Shown in pieces: positions 1-18,228 of a DNA stretch of 38,615 nt; the stretch's first letter is position 1, and each line of letters begins with the position of its first letter. Made by a program: the position numbers and the translations under genes. The notes below the pieces were generated by a model. The model saw only the letters and a program-made list of their open reading frames with translations. It ran no database searches and was not told where the DNA came from. The DNA is taken from positions 115,991-154,605 of the forward strand of contig DF237139.1 in the NCBI GenBank assembly GCA_000708835.1, given 5' to 3'. Source of the stretch: Klebsormidium nitens. Its lineage: Eukaryota; Streptophyta; Klebsormidiophyceae; Klebsormidiales; Klebsormidiaceae.

Positions 1-6593
<6,593 letters not shown>

Positions 6594-7752
6594 GATTGCT
6601 GGCGGTCAAAGGTGCGATTTCTTACTGCAAGTTCACACCTTGAAAAACATCCACCACAGTGCTCCACCCCGAATGCCCAAACTGTCTCCACACACGTCCC
6701 TTTCTCCTTAAAGAGCTGGGCAGCCGCAACAGCGGTGCTCGTCTTGATGCGAGTGAAGCCAAGCCTCTTCTCTCGAGTTCTTTCTTGAAAGCAAAGCTCA
6801 GCTCACGGCTCTTGAAAGCATGGCGTGGCCGTCCCAAAGCCCACACAGGGTAGATGCAAGCGAGAGACATGAATTCAGTGTCGTCGAAAGGATCCAGTGC
6901 TCGGAATGCATTCATCGCTTCGACGAGAAATCTATGTTTTACCTTCTAGAATAATCCGAGCTCGCGGGAAACGCGGCCGCGCTGGGTTGCGTACCCCTTC
7001 CGACAAGACACGTGCTTGCACGCGCTTCATAAGCGATGGATATAGCGGGCGGCCGCGGTCATCTCGGGGGGGCCCCCGCCCGCGCGGCCCCTCACCCTAA
7101 AACCCGAAACCCCCGGCCAGTGCATGATGATGCACGCGCGGCCGGGCCGCGGCGCATATATATGCTGATCAAGTAGCTAGTAGCGTCCATTTCTTTTCAG
7201 GCCGGCGATATGGTAATAAGTCCGTCATGCATCGATCATGGTTTCTTTCAATGATCGACCATGCATTGTAACGGAACTCAATGGGAGCAACTTCAGGTTA
7301 TTAGATCGCATGTCATCTCATTATAAGGATATATTGGCATACATACGGTTCTACAGCTTATTGTATTTTCATCAATGAGGATCAACATCATGGCAATATT
7401 TGAACAAGTTCACCAATCACCCAATGCGTACAGTGCACCAAATACAGAGAGAGCATGTGCAAAAGGGTGTCAGAGAACTCATGCCACAGCACGTTAAAAA
7501 TGGTAAGGGACACCTATCAAACCCTCTCAGTTTGTATTTGTATTGTCGCATGCACGATTGTGCAGCCTCGGAACATCCTTCGGCTACTCGAATCCTTTTT
7601 TCTCTCCGATTTTGTACACGTATGCTCGTGGGTTTTGACACGCTATGAGTGAGTCTATGAATCTAGAGGTATCCTTCATAACCACCAGAAGACCTCCAAG
7701 ACGTGGTCACAACGATGCCTCCCAATGCCAAAACTGTACTACCTGAGTCAAG
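6594..7752. promoter_or_regulatory. Region between HSP70 start and aldo/keto reductase stop
   Basis: It must hold the HSP70 promoter and 5' UTR (reading leftwards) and the reductase 3' UTR. No convincing coding region was seen. A GC-rich block with several GCGGCC sites occupies about 6960-7160 and abuts a CATATATATG motif at 7155-7164, a possible TATA element. An inverted repeat CGATCAT / ATGATCG with an 11-nt loop lies near 7231-7255. No clear heat-shock-element array was found, so heat control is not shown. Confidence 0.4.
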
Positions 7753-10700
7753 CTAACCTCTTCGGTACTCGTCACCGCAGTCCCCTATCACTCGCGTAAG
7801 ATCCTTTCCCCTCTGAAGAACAGAGTCGATCCGACCTCTATCTTCCTCATCCAAAGTGAGGGGAAAGACTTTCCTATTCTCCTTGATGTGCTCCGACAGT
7901 CCTAGCCTCACACCAACCATAGAACCAGCAACAGCCGGCTGCAAAAGAAAGTGAGAACATCTCGAATGATGAGTTCGCAAGACCGCAGTGCGATCACTTG
8001 GACTTGGCGTCCACGTCAAAGTGCATTCGGAGGTAGAGCATTGGCTGACCCAAATAAAGTCAAGGCCAGATCACTTCACAGCTGAAGGGGTTCAGGGAAG
8101 GAAACGTCTCCTTGAGAGAGGATATCCCGACAGACTGCACACTGCACGGCTAAACCGCTTTCATGTTTTCCATTGACCAACATGTAACGTTGAGCGTTTT
8201 GAAAGTAAGAATTGCCGATGTCGGTCATCAAGTGCGCGCTCGTCGTCTTGATGAACCCGTCAAAGCAGAGAGGTTCAGCTTGACGGGGCTGCCAAATGGT
8301 CCAACCATGTGGGCGGATTCGCTTAGCACTCACTTGATCCAAGATGTACTTCATGGCAACGAGCGGAATGGTGACCTCATGCTTCTCCGCAACCCTCTTC
8401 GTCTCCCGCAGCAGTTCCTGGAACAGCTCCCACCCGCCCCACGCGTCGACCATCTGGAGCCGACCAAGGGAGCGCTAATGAAGACAACTAAGTGAAGACA
8501 CAACGCTAAAAATCATCGAATCCGCAGGAACAGTCAGGCGCACCGGATCGCTGAAGCAAGAAACGAGCAAAAGAAGCCTGTCGGTCTTCAGAAGTCGCGC
8601 TGATTCGCTAGTCAATACGTCCGACCGCTCCCGTAATGACGGCGCAAACGAAGGACAACACAAGTACGTAACAGTTGCAAGCTTGTTGGATGTTCATTGG
8701 CCAATGCGTGCTCACCCGCTTGTACTTGTTCAGTGAGGGCGTGTCGAGAGGGGGGCCGCCGAACATGCTGCTGGGGTCTCGAGTATGGAGGTACTTTTCG
8801 CTCAGAAGTCCCCCCATAACGGTGCCGTACCTGCGGCAAAGCGAACCGCTTATGACTGGCGTCGTACCTGAACGAATGCAACCCTGTCCGTTCAAGTTAT
8901 TGTTGAGAGTCACATGTTTCTGCAAGTCCTGGCAGTTTCGATTCTCTTGCTGTCAACGCTCACTTTTCTTTCCGGCAATGCGCTCCATCGCTGCCGCGCG
9001 CATTACGGCTCCTCAAAGAGAATATGATTTCCTCGCAAACGCTTTCAAGAGAAGGAAGGCAAGCTATCAAATCACGACGTCTTGGGTGCCTCACTACAGC
9101 CAGGGTTGATTCTAGTCATCGAACCACGACTCAAAATCACTCACGTGATCAGCTTGACCCCAGTGATCTCGCACAGCTTGGCCATCTCGCCCTGGGGGCG
9201 CATGTCCACCAACGAGTGCTGAACCTGCATAAGGTGACGGAAACCGGCAGTGTGAAAAGTTTCTACAAGTGACAGCAAGGCGTGCTCATAAAGATACCGG
9301 AAAAGGGTGTGGAGCCAGTGAGTATCCTCTGGGAATGAAAGTGCATCAGTAATCTAAAGTTCAGCAAGAAAGCTGTGCCGTCATCTTCCGGAAAACCGGT
9401 TGGCTCGTGCTCCAGAAAAAGTGCTGTTCCTTGAAAGGCATCTGTTAAACGGGCCAAGAGGGCTCACCTGATTGCTCGCAATGGGGATGCCTGCCTCGAG
9501 TATGGTCTGCAGCCTTTTCGTGTCGAAGTTGGTCAGCGACAGCACCTTGATCTTTCCTGTGGAAAGCGAAGGACGATGCGGCTCAGTTTTAGAGCGGAAC
9601 GGCTGAAATCGGCGCAAAAGTATCCACAACAAATGGACGCAACCATACTCCAGTCCGCGGTTCAATGTCACGTGACGGACCAGAACCACACGAGGCGAGC
9701 GAATGTAACCGAGTTCAGATGGTGAGCCATAGGACAAAAGCAAAGGAACCGTCCGGACTTTGTACAGAAAGTCAAAAGATTAGCATCAGCAAACCATCGT
9801 CCCGACTACCAAGCCGGACAAGGTAGGCCAACCCCGAAGCCCTTAATCTTGAACGGAATGCGTTTTCTGGGACCAGAGAGTCACGAATTTGGAGCACCGT
9901 TTTACCCTCTTCTTTGAGATCCGTCATATGCTTCAAGGCGTCAAGATAACCTTTGTCCTCGTACTCCCACCTGCGAAGAGAGAGTCCTTTCGCTCAAACA
10001 GCACCAAGATCGCTGCATAGGCAATGTCACCGGCTATGTCAGAAGAAGGTAAGAGCTTGTAGCTTGTTGCATCGGGCGATCTTTTGCAGCCTTGAAGCAG
10101 ACGAAAACGAAAGCAGAGTTGAACAAGCTGGCACGACTAAGGAAAAAGGAACTTGGCCGACAAAACGGATCGAAGGAACGCTCCTTCAACAAACAGAAGG
10201 GAACGGCAAATCAGGCGTCGATTCACTCGTAATGCTTCCTTGGGGTGACTGAAGGACATCTCTAAGTTCTGCCTTTGAATTACGAACTGGAAAGAGACAG
10301 CAATTTGCGTGGCAGCTTCCAAATGATCGAAGCATCATGTGGATTGTTTGTTCCTTGAGTAGACCAAGAGTCGAGCACATGTGGCCAAAAATAAAACCAA
10401 GCAATCCGATCTAGCACAGACAAGACTGATCATAAAAGGTAAACATATCCACAGAGGAAGAAGCCAGCATCAGTGTAGACGTACCAATGAAACTGCATCA
10501 TGTCGAGACAGGCGACATCCATCCGCCGGCGGCTCTTGTCAACGTTTTCCTCCACGACTTGGCGCGTCATCTTGCCAGGCATGGGCACCCATTTCGTCAG
10601 CCTGCAGGGTTAACAAAGTCTTTTGTTTCTCTATGCATCCATTATGTAGGTATTGAGCTCCATTCGATCGCAGTTGCGACGCCTGCGGCGACAAAGCAGC

Positions 10701-12283
10701 CCCAAGACAGGTGGGGCATTTGTGCAATCGCATGGTCTCTGCATCTCTAGAAGCAGACCTCGAGTGTAAGACGTGCAGGCAAAAAGGAAAAATCAACATT
10801 CCTTGTTCATTTCGCTACCACACCCAACATGTCGTCGTTCAGATGAAGCGTGCCATGCCTAACTGTGAGTGCCTGATGTAGAAGTTTCAAAACTGCGTCT
10901 GAGGGGTCAGCACTTTACCCCTGAACTTTGGAGGCTTCCTCCTCCCTTTCCCGACGAAGGCGATTAACAAACCTGCCATACAGTTCTTCGGCCGGCCCAT
11001 CTGCATCGCATCACACTACCGGCATATATTAGGAAAATGAAAAGAATCATCGTTCTTGTCAACCAATATGCAAAGACGGAGAGGGCTGAGAACATCAGCG
11101 TTGATTCAGAAAGTGAGGACCTATAATCTGGACAGGGGACTATACAATCTGAAGGATGTAGCCCTTTCCCCAGATTTGCTGCAATTAATAATGAGTTCAC
11201 GAGGTGCCAGTTCAAAAGTTGTATGGCACTTCATCATCAGCAGAGGCATGCTTGATAACACCTTTGAAAAGAAGTGCTGTCAAGAGAGAGAAGTCTGTTT
11301 AGATTCAACATAGGCTACTTCTTTCCAGTTCAATGCAAGGACTGAAGCAACAGATAAGAACTTTATCACAAACCAACCTCCGGCAGGTTTGCAATATTCC
11401 CATGTAGGTTTTGCTTAGTGGAGTCAGAAGCGTTTCAGAGAAGAACAGTGAGCAACTCACAATGATCAGCCATGTCAAATGTTGTAAAACCCTTGTCTGC
11501 ATGCTGAATCATGCTGTCGACAGCATGCTCCGGGTTGATTCGGCCCCAACCCCTGCAGGCAAAAGCTACTAGCTATTGAGGATGTGGTTGAAGTTCAGAC
11601 TCTTCTGTGAAGACCAATAGGATCACTTGTCATCAAGTTGACGGCCAAGGAAAGTTGTTTGACTCGTTGATTTTGGCCCCTTTCAACTGGGCACTGACTC
11701 CTTTTCCCTTTGTCCTTCTAACTTTTGTGACAATCAGCCAACCACTTAAACTAAATGAAAGGGAACTGAAAGAGGGTCCGGATAATTACGGGTAATTGAC
11801 AGGAAGCAGAGAGTGGCGGAAGAAACTTCATGTCTTACATAAAGAGATTTCCTCTCACCCGCTTACTTGCCACATGCCGTTGACCAGACGTGATATCTCC
11901 AGCTTCATTCCATCGTGACCCCCCACCGAAACTGTTTCAGCGCTAGCCAGCCGTGCTTCAGCAGGCCCTTCGTAACCTGCTCCAAGTGAGCAGCATATTC
12001 TCACAGAAGGGAGCAGAGCGGCCTCTTTTCTCAACAATGTGCATTGCTTTCGCCGCAGCACGCTTGAAGCTGGATATGACTTTCCACGAGCTTTCTTTAC
12101 TATGCAGTCTGAGCGCATTCTGAAGGGGGTTCTGCAGTGCTGGTATACATTTGCTTGTGCGCAGAAACTTGTCAGCTGACGGCTCTTCTCAAAAGAAGCA
12201 TGTGAGCGGTCTTCAAAGCCGGTGGACAAGGACCCAATTGGAATTCTGGTTGGGGACAAGATATTTGTGCTGGAGAGCGCCAT
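7753..12283 (-). CDS. Aldo/keto reductase, probably plastid-targeted, ten exons, complete
   Basis: NADPH-dependent oxidoreductase of the AKR fold; substrate not predictable. Exons in coding order: 12283-11859, 11552-11461, 11000-10919, 10601-10485, 9970-9906, 9556-9468, 9224-9145, 8830-8716, 8453-8334, 7938-7753. They join in frame to 456 residues ending in TAG. An in-frame TAG lies upstream of the ATG that opens MALSSTNIL. The first ~120 residues are Ser/Arg-rich and resemble a transit peptide. The tetrad is visible: D168 and Y173 in TFDMADHYGPAEELYG, K203 in LTKWVP, H238 in LDMMQFHWWEYED. Later motifs are KIKVLSLTNFDT, QHSLVDMRPQ, YGTVMGGLLSEKYL, DAWGGWELFQELL, VAGSMVGVRLG and the C-terminal GDCGDEYRRG. 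This set marks a plant/algal clade that I recall as containing Arabidopsis At2g27680, though that locus name is from memory. Introns are roughly 240-520 nt. Confidence 0.93.
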
Positions 12284-14222
12284 TACGTCCAATCCGCTAA
12301 GCAGCCCTGTTCATCGTGTTAGCACTCAAAGTCCTCTTTATCTTCAGAGAGGAGTGTGGTGAAAGCAGTAAGGAGCCACCAACAAGCTCCACGAAAACCA
12401 GCCTCTGAAAATGCTGCTTGCGAGACCCCTGTCAACAGGTTGCTGCTCACATTCAATGTCAGAGATATACTTCTTTCATGAGGATTGCATTTGGCCATTT
12501 GCATGCACAGGAAATGTGGGCGGCCAGCTGAATGCAGCTCACAGTCTCTATAGAGGGCCCATCATCATTGTCATTGAGCTGTGAACTTTGTATCTGAGTC
12601 TTGCACTGCTCCAGGGCCCGGGGGGTAACAATGTTAACACTAACATCGGGTTAGAAGGAATCCCAGGTCGACCATTGGGTTAAAAGTTCTGTTTCTGAAA
12701 TGTCGGTTCATTCTGCAAAGGACTTTTTACCCGAAGGAAGGCAAGCCGTTCTTTGGTTCTGCAAACTGTATGTGCCAACGTCAACGCTTCTGAACCCAGG
12801 TTTGTGTACCAACGAAGTGCGTACATGGTCGGGACTCGGTACAGAGCAGAGGGAGCCCCCACTGCCAGGCGTGACAGATCTGGCTCCATCATCATGCATA
12901 TGTTGCATATGCAGCTCAGAGATTTGTGCTGGCACAAGGTGCTGCATCTGGACAATTTGTCACGTCTGTGGAGTCAGGAGCGCTCATCCTTCGAAGTTTA
13001 GCAGGGCAGTATTCTAACCTCAGAGATCTTGACAAATAAGGCAAGCAGCCTGCTACTTATCTCAGCTTATTGGCTTAATGAGGCCCCTCGGCCTTGCTAC
13101 GGGAATGTACTGAAACAATGTGGGGGCACCCTTGGGAGTTTGCACCAAATATCATAGCGTTCCTCACTAAGCACGGGGCAAAGGCAACGGACATGGCAGG
13201 CATGGCAGTGAGCATCGTTTGAGCGTTAGCTTCCAAAGGTGGCAGCTTGGACTGGACTCCATCTGGGAATGTGGTACCAGGTTTTCTGAAGCCCTCAGGG
13301 TGCTGCCACTAAGCATTGGAGGGTGTTTGAGAGACTCTGCAGAAGAAAAGTAAGCCATGTTGTCAGCTTCTTCTGGGGACAGCCTCACCATCAGATCGAG
13401 AGTACTTTGATTCCGTAGTGCGAGTCGAGATAGTGGTTATACAGTGGGTGCTCACCTCCCTGCAGCAACAAGAAAAGCACTATTTTTGACTATAGAGTGT
13501 TCCATCACAATGAGCGCTAGCCTGGGCACGGATGTACTAGAGAGTGGTAGGGCAGTTGTTCATTCTAAGTTTTGGGAATCGAAGACAAGGTGGACCTTTT
13601 GCCATACTTTTACCATCCATGTGTGGAGGCTAGACCATCCTGCACTTTAGAAACTTTGTTCATCTAGAATGTTTTGTTACACAAGAAACCATTCAAAATG
13701 CCATGACAATTCACACTTACCCTTTCACAGAATGTTGGGTCACGACGCTTTTCAGTGGAGTTACTGACCAGGGCAGTGCCCCTAGAGGCACTAGACTGGT
13801 AAAACGTTTTGTCCAAATCTCATCATTGTAGCTTTGGTCAGCACTGACCCAGCCTGGATCCTAGACCTGCACCTTACTATCCACAAGTTCAAGCAAGTCT
13901 CCTCTGTCGGCAAAGCTTGATGAAGTGGTAAAGCAGCAGATTGCAGTGGCTGCCTGCTCCCCTCAGTATACAGTCTGCATTCATGTGTCTTTATTGAGCA
14001 TCTCACACACCTGCTGAACCACCTTCTCAAGGCATCCCCATTGAACGTCAATCCCTGCATCCCAACTGCGTTCAATCACCTCTGCATTCAATATCAAGGA
14101 GAATCGGGGCTGTTGAGACACCAGCAGACTTCAAGAAGCAGAACAGATTGCCTTCTTGTAGTTCTAGAACCTCACCATTCTCTTAGCAGGGATCGCCTTC
14201 CTAGGCCGCCGCTGACATCAGC
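12284..14222. promoter_or_regulatory. Divergent intergenic region upstream of reductase and first GDSL gene
   Basis: No supported gene. Parts of the right half (about 13140-13330 and 13845-14222) are recognisably similar to the region just upstream of the second GDSL gene, e.g. GCTTGGACTGGACTCCA against GCTTGGACTGGGCTCCA, and GACATCAGC against GATGTCAGC before each ATG. The upstream regulatory region was therefore copied with the gene. Short ORFs here look random. Confidence 0.5.
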
Positions 14223-17200
14223 ATGATGCGGGCCAAAAGAAGGGCCCAATCACGGCCGTGGGAGCTTCTCCTGCTGCTCTGCTCCCTGTCTGGTCTTATT
14301 CACACCTCAGCGGCTGAGTCCAGAAACAGTCAGCTTAGACACGGCCGGATTTTGGCTGCTGCTCCTAAGTCCGCTCCTGCCCCCTCTCCAACGAAAGCAC
14401 CCGGCTCTGCAAGCAGCAGTCCCTACCCGTTCATGCCTGCGCTCTTTGTGTTTGGTGAGCCTCGTGACAAAAATCCTGTTGCGCTGGGGTTGCAATAGAA
14501 GTGTTGGCCCCATTGTGTGGAAACCCTTGGGTAGAAGTGATGGAGCTTTCTCAGGGGAAAAGTGGGGTCTCAAGTATCTGCATTGCTTGCATGTTATAAC
14601 AGACCATGGAGCTTCAATGCAGGTCAAAGGTCGGATCTTTGACAAAATTTCTCATGTTTAGAGGATCTGACATTGGCCCAAACGGGGCAGAGATCTGAGC
14701 GACACCGTCAAACATCAGGTGCTGACTGCAGCCATGGTGTTTCTGCAGGTGACTCCTTCGTCGATACAGGAAACGTGTGAGTCAGCGACCCGCTCTTTGA
14801 TGCAAAATTTGTATCCTGTGATGTTCTGCAATCTGCTTATGTAGGGTAAAATTAGTCTGAGAGTGCTTATGTCTTGGTTGTGGATGGTTGCATCTGCTTG
14901 AGAATCATTTCAATCAGGACTTCCCGGCATTTTGTTGAGTACAGTGTCGGCCCCACTTGTTGCAGTGTGTTGTACGTTAGCCGCTGAAGACTGTGTCTAA
15001 GGAGCAAGAGCTGGGCAAGGAATAAGAGCACATTAAACGTAGAGAGCAAGCAACAGTTCTAACAGATACCTCTATGGAATACCTGATCTTGATAAAGTCA
15101 GCGCTCGCTCAGTCTGTCTGTGTCTCGCTGCTGAGACAGATTTGTATAGTCCCTCTTTGGCTCTTCATTGAGTGACTGATTTGTTTCTCTGCAGGCCCTA
15201 CCTCACCAAGCAGGGGGCACCCTTCCCATACGGCACCAGCCCCCGAAACGAGTATGTTGTTAGGTGAGCGACATATCTGCACCGAAACTTTGACCGTTTA
15301 TCATGGCGCGTTTGATGAAACTCAAGCCAAGGTCTCTCCCCTGGGGTTCCTCGTTTTAGACTGTCTCTCCTCATTTGCAGGGGCGTCCAGATGGCTTCCA
15401 TGTCAACTGACCAGTAGCTTACGCCTCTGAATGTTGCAATTATTCACTATCCCTCTCGACCCTCGTGTCTTTGAGCAGTGAAGTCTCGTTGCCGCATGTC
15501 GAAGAGTGTCTTGTCAGCAACTCTCTTCACACGTTGCAGCGGCACTGTCTGGCCGGCTGCGCTGACCTGTGCTCTCGCTTCCCTTTCGGTTTGGTGGCCG
15601 TCGTCTCGAAGTCGCTTGCCTTCTCTTTTCATGACCCCCTCGGTTTTGCTACTCGAAAGAAAAGCCACCACCCCGACACCTCAAAGAAGCTACTCCTGAC
15701 AGCAGCCAACGCGCTTGTATTAGTTCAACACTGCATGCTGAAACACGTTGCTCCCCCTACCCCGCGCAGCGGCCGCTTCTCAAACGGCCTGATTTTACCC
15801 GACTACCTGTCCCAAATGCTGGGCCTGTCGGCTCTCTCCCACCCCTTTCTGGAACCGAACGCGAGTTGGTACTACGGCTGTAACTTCGCCTTCTCGGGAA
15901 GCGGGGCGCTGCAAGCGGGCACCAATCCCGGACCCTTGCCGGAGCAGGTCAGGATATAGGTCAAGCTCAACCTTTTTTGCTTGAGGTTCCAAGAAAGTAG
16001 CTGCCTGTTGCTAACATTTGAGTCTGGACTTGAATCCAGCTCCGCAGGATCTTGCCTTCGAGGACGAGACCCAAGAGAAGGCGTGTGATGATCTTACGAA
16101 CCCGTCGCATGATCAATTCTCGAGACTTGTGCTCGGCAGCTGGTTCGATGAAGGTTTGGCCTAAAACCCTCTCTGCAGACTACGGCTTTCAAGGACTTTG
16201 TCGGCAATGCGACGCTCTACTGGCGGAACGTCCAACAGTCTGGCTTCTCTTCCGAGCTGTCCGTCGTGCCCCGGTACCCAAGGCCCGAGTTTTTTGCGGG
16301 CGGTTTGTACCTGATCGTGATCGGGGCGAACGACGTGCTTCCCATCCGGGGAAACATGAGCATCGTCAATGACGTGGCAGCGTCTCTGCAGTCCACGCTT
16401 CAGGTCAGAAATCAAATCCTTCTTGTGTCAGTGTCTGGTGAGATCTCTGCTGAAATAGATAGGAGCCTGGTTGCAATGACCTCTTGCTTCTTGTGTCTCC
16501 GAATGGACCCTAGAAATGGTCAAGGTCGACTGGTTCAAAACCTGAAGGAAAAACCATCGTAAAAAGGTGATTTTGAGCAAGCAACGCATTTTCCAAAAGT
16601 TCTCGTTAAAAATTTGTGACGGAAGGTAGACCATGATACAAGCCTTAGAAAGCTTTTTAATGATGTTTGAAAAAGCACGTTGCTCTCAACCAGAGCCCGG
16701 ATTTGGATGGACCGTCGAAAGCTTTCAGATCCCATGTTTCACATCCTCCGTACTCCGTCTCTTGAGTCTGATAAAGATCTCTGCGTGAAAGAGTTGTTGC
16801 ATATTGACATTCGCCAGACTTCGAACCGATCAAATCAAATATCCAATTTTCTAGGCCGCCGCGGCCATGTACAAACTACTGTGACGCGACATCGCGCTGT
16901 TTTTCACGTTCCACTCCCTTTTGGCGAGGATTGAGGTTTCCTTCGTTTCTGACTATGTTCCATTTGGTGAGTGAATCGTATGTGAGGTCCGCAGATCCGC
17001 ACCCTCCACTGCAGACCATCTACAATCTGGGCGGCCGCAACTTCGTCGTGGCCAGCCCTATCGACTTTGGCTGCATCCCATTCGCGATCAACGGCAACAA
17101 AGGCTTTTGCACCAACTGGGAAGAAGCCATCTCGTCAGCGCTCGGGGAAGCCTACCGATCTCTGTTAGCCTCTCTTCAAACGAAGCTATCGGGCGCCACG

Positions 17201-18228
17201 TTTCTGTACCTCGACTTGTACAATTTGACACGGACCAACTCGTCGAACGCACAGCCGCTTGGTGAGCCGCTCTGCGATTTCGACCTGCTTCCGAACGTCG
17301 GACCTAGTCTGCAGACCGAGGATCGCCACCGTCCGAAGTCTCTAGCATCATCTTTAAGCCCAGCAACTGCAGCGTAGAGAGAAGGGCACCGTCCGAATTG
17401 AACTTACCGCGCATTTGATCCAAGCCATCTTAGGATACGCAGCTATTCTGTTTCTCTCAGCGCTGTCACCTCAGCCAGCGCTCCATATCGCGGATCAGTT
17501 TCTTGTAGGACGTCTTTGTGCGGTGTCCATGTGTATTCCATTTTGAGGAGCCGTCGACTGAAACATCCAGTGCATGAGCGGCGAAGTCGTTCGACTAGAC
17601 TTTCAAGCACCATATCTCAAAAATATGCGACCTTGCGTGCTCTCATCGCAATCACTTGGCAGACACGGTGACCGTGGCGTCCTTCGACGTAAAGTCAAAA
17701 CCTTGTGATCTGGTTGCTTGCGAGCTTCCTGCCAGCAGGGCTCAATGTCGTCACTTTTTTTGCTCGACGTGCGAGAAGTCGAGCCAATGCTTTCCAGAAG
17801 TCTCCGAAGTCGGCATGTAATGTCTAGATTCAAGCCTTGCTTCTAAGATATCCAGTCCTGTCCAACCCCGGGATGCCAAAATGAATCATAAAGCGCCTTT
17901 GTACAACCGGTCGTGTACGGGATTGACAGGAGATTGACAGTGTTCGTATGTGTTCTTGACAGGATTTCCGGAGCCCCATAGAGCCTGCTGTGGCGCCGGG
18001 GGCCCTGCGAATATTGACGCTCAGTGCGGTACCCCGCTTGCCACGTCGTGCATAGACCCAGGGAGGCATGTATACTGGGACAACATTCATTTCAGCACCG
18101 ACTTCGCATCGGCTCTGGCGAGGGAGATATTTGCGGGGAATACATACATACGACCGAAGAATGTGATGCAAGCCTTTGTGCTGCCACAATTGGAAGCAAC
18201 TTTCGCATCATTAGAAGGGCGAATTTGA
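14223..18228 (+). CDS. GDSL esterase/lipase (SGNH hydrolase), copy A, seven exons
   Basis: Secreted plant-type GDSL lipase acting on ester bonds of lipids or wall polymers; exact substrate unknown. Exons: 14223-14454, 14749-14776, 15195-15263, 15770-15947, 16179-16403, 17015-17261, 17963-18228, in frame to 414 residues and TGA. The N-terminus has basic residues, then LLLLLCSLSGLIHTSAA, a clear signal peptide. Block I is FVFGDSFVDTGN with nucleophile S80; block II NFAFSGSGA (148-156); block III IGANDV with N220; block V YWDNIHF with D366 and H369. All four catalytic blocks are present, so it should be active. Potential N-glycosylation sites are NAS, NAT and NLT. The catalytic Ser sits on a 28-nt microexon. 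The second of two ATGs is also possible, but alignment with copy B favours the first. Copy B lies 2.2 kb downstream on the same strand. Confidence 0.94.
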
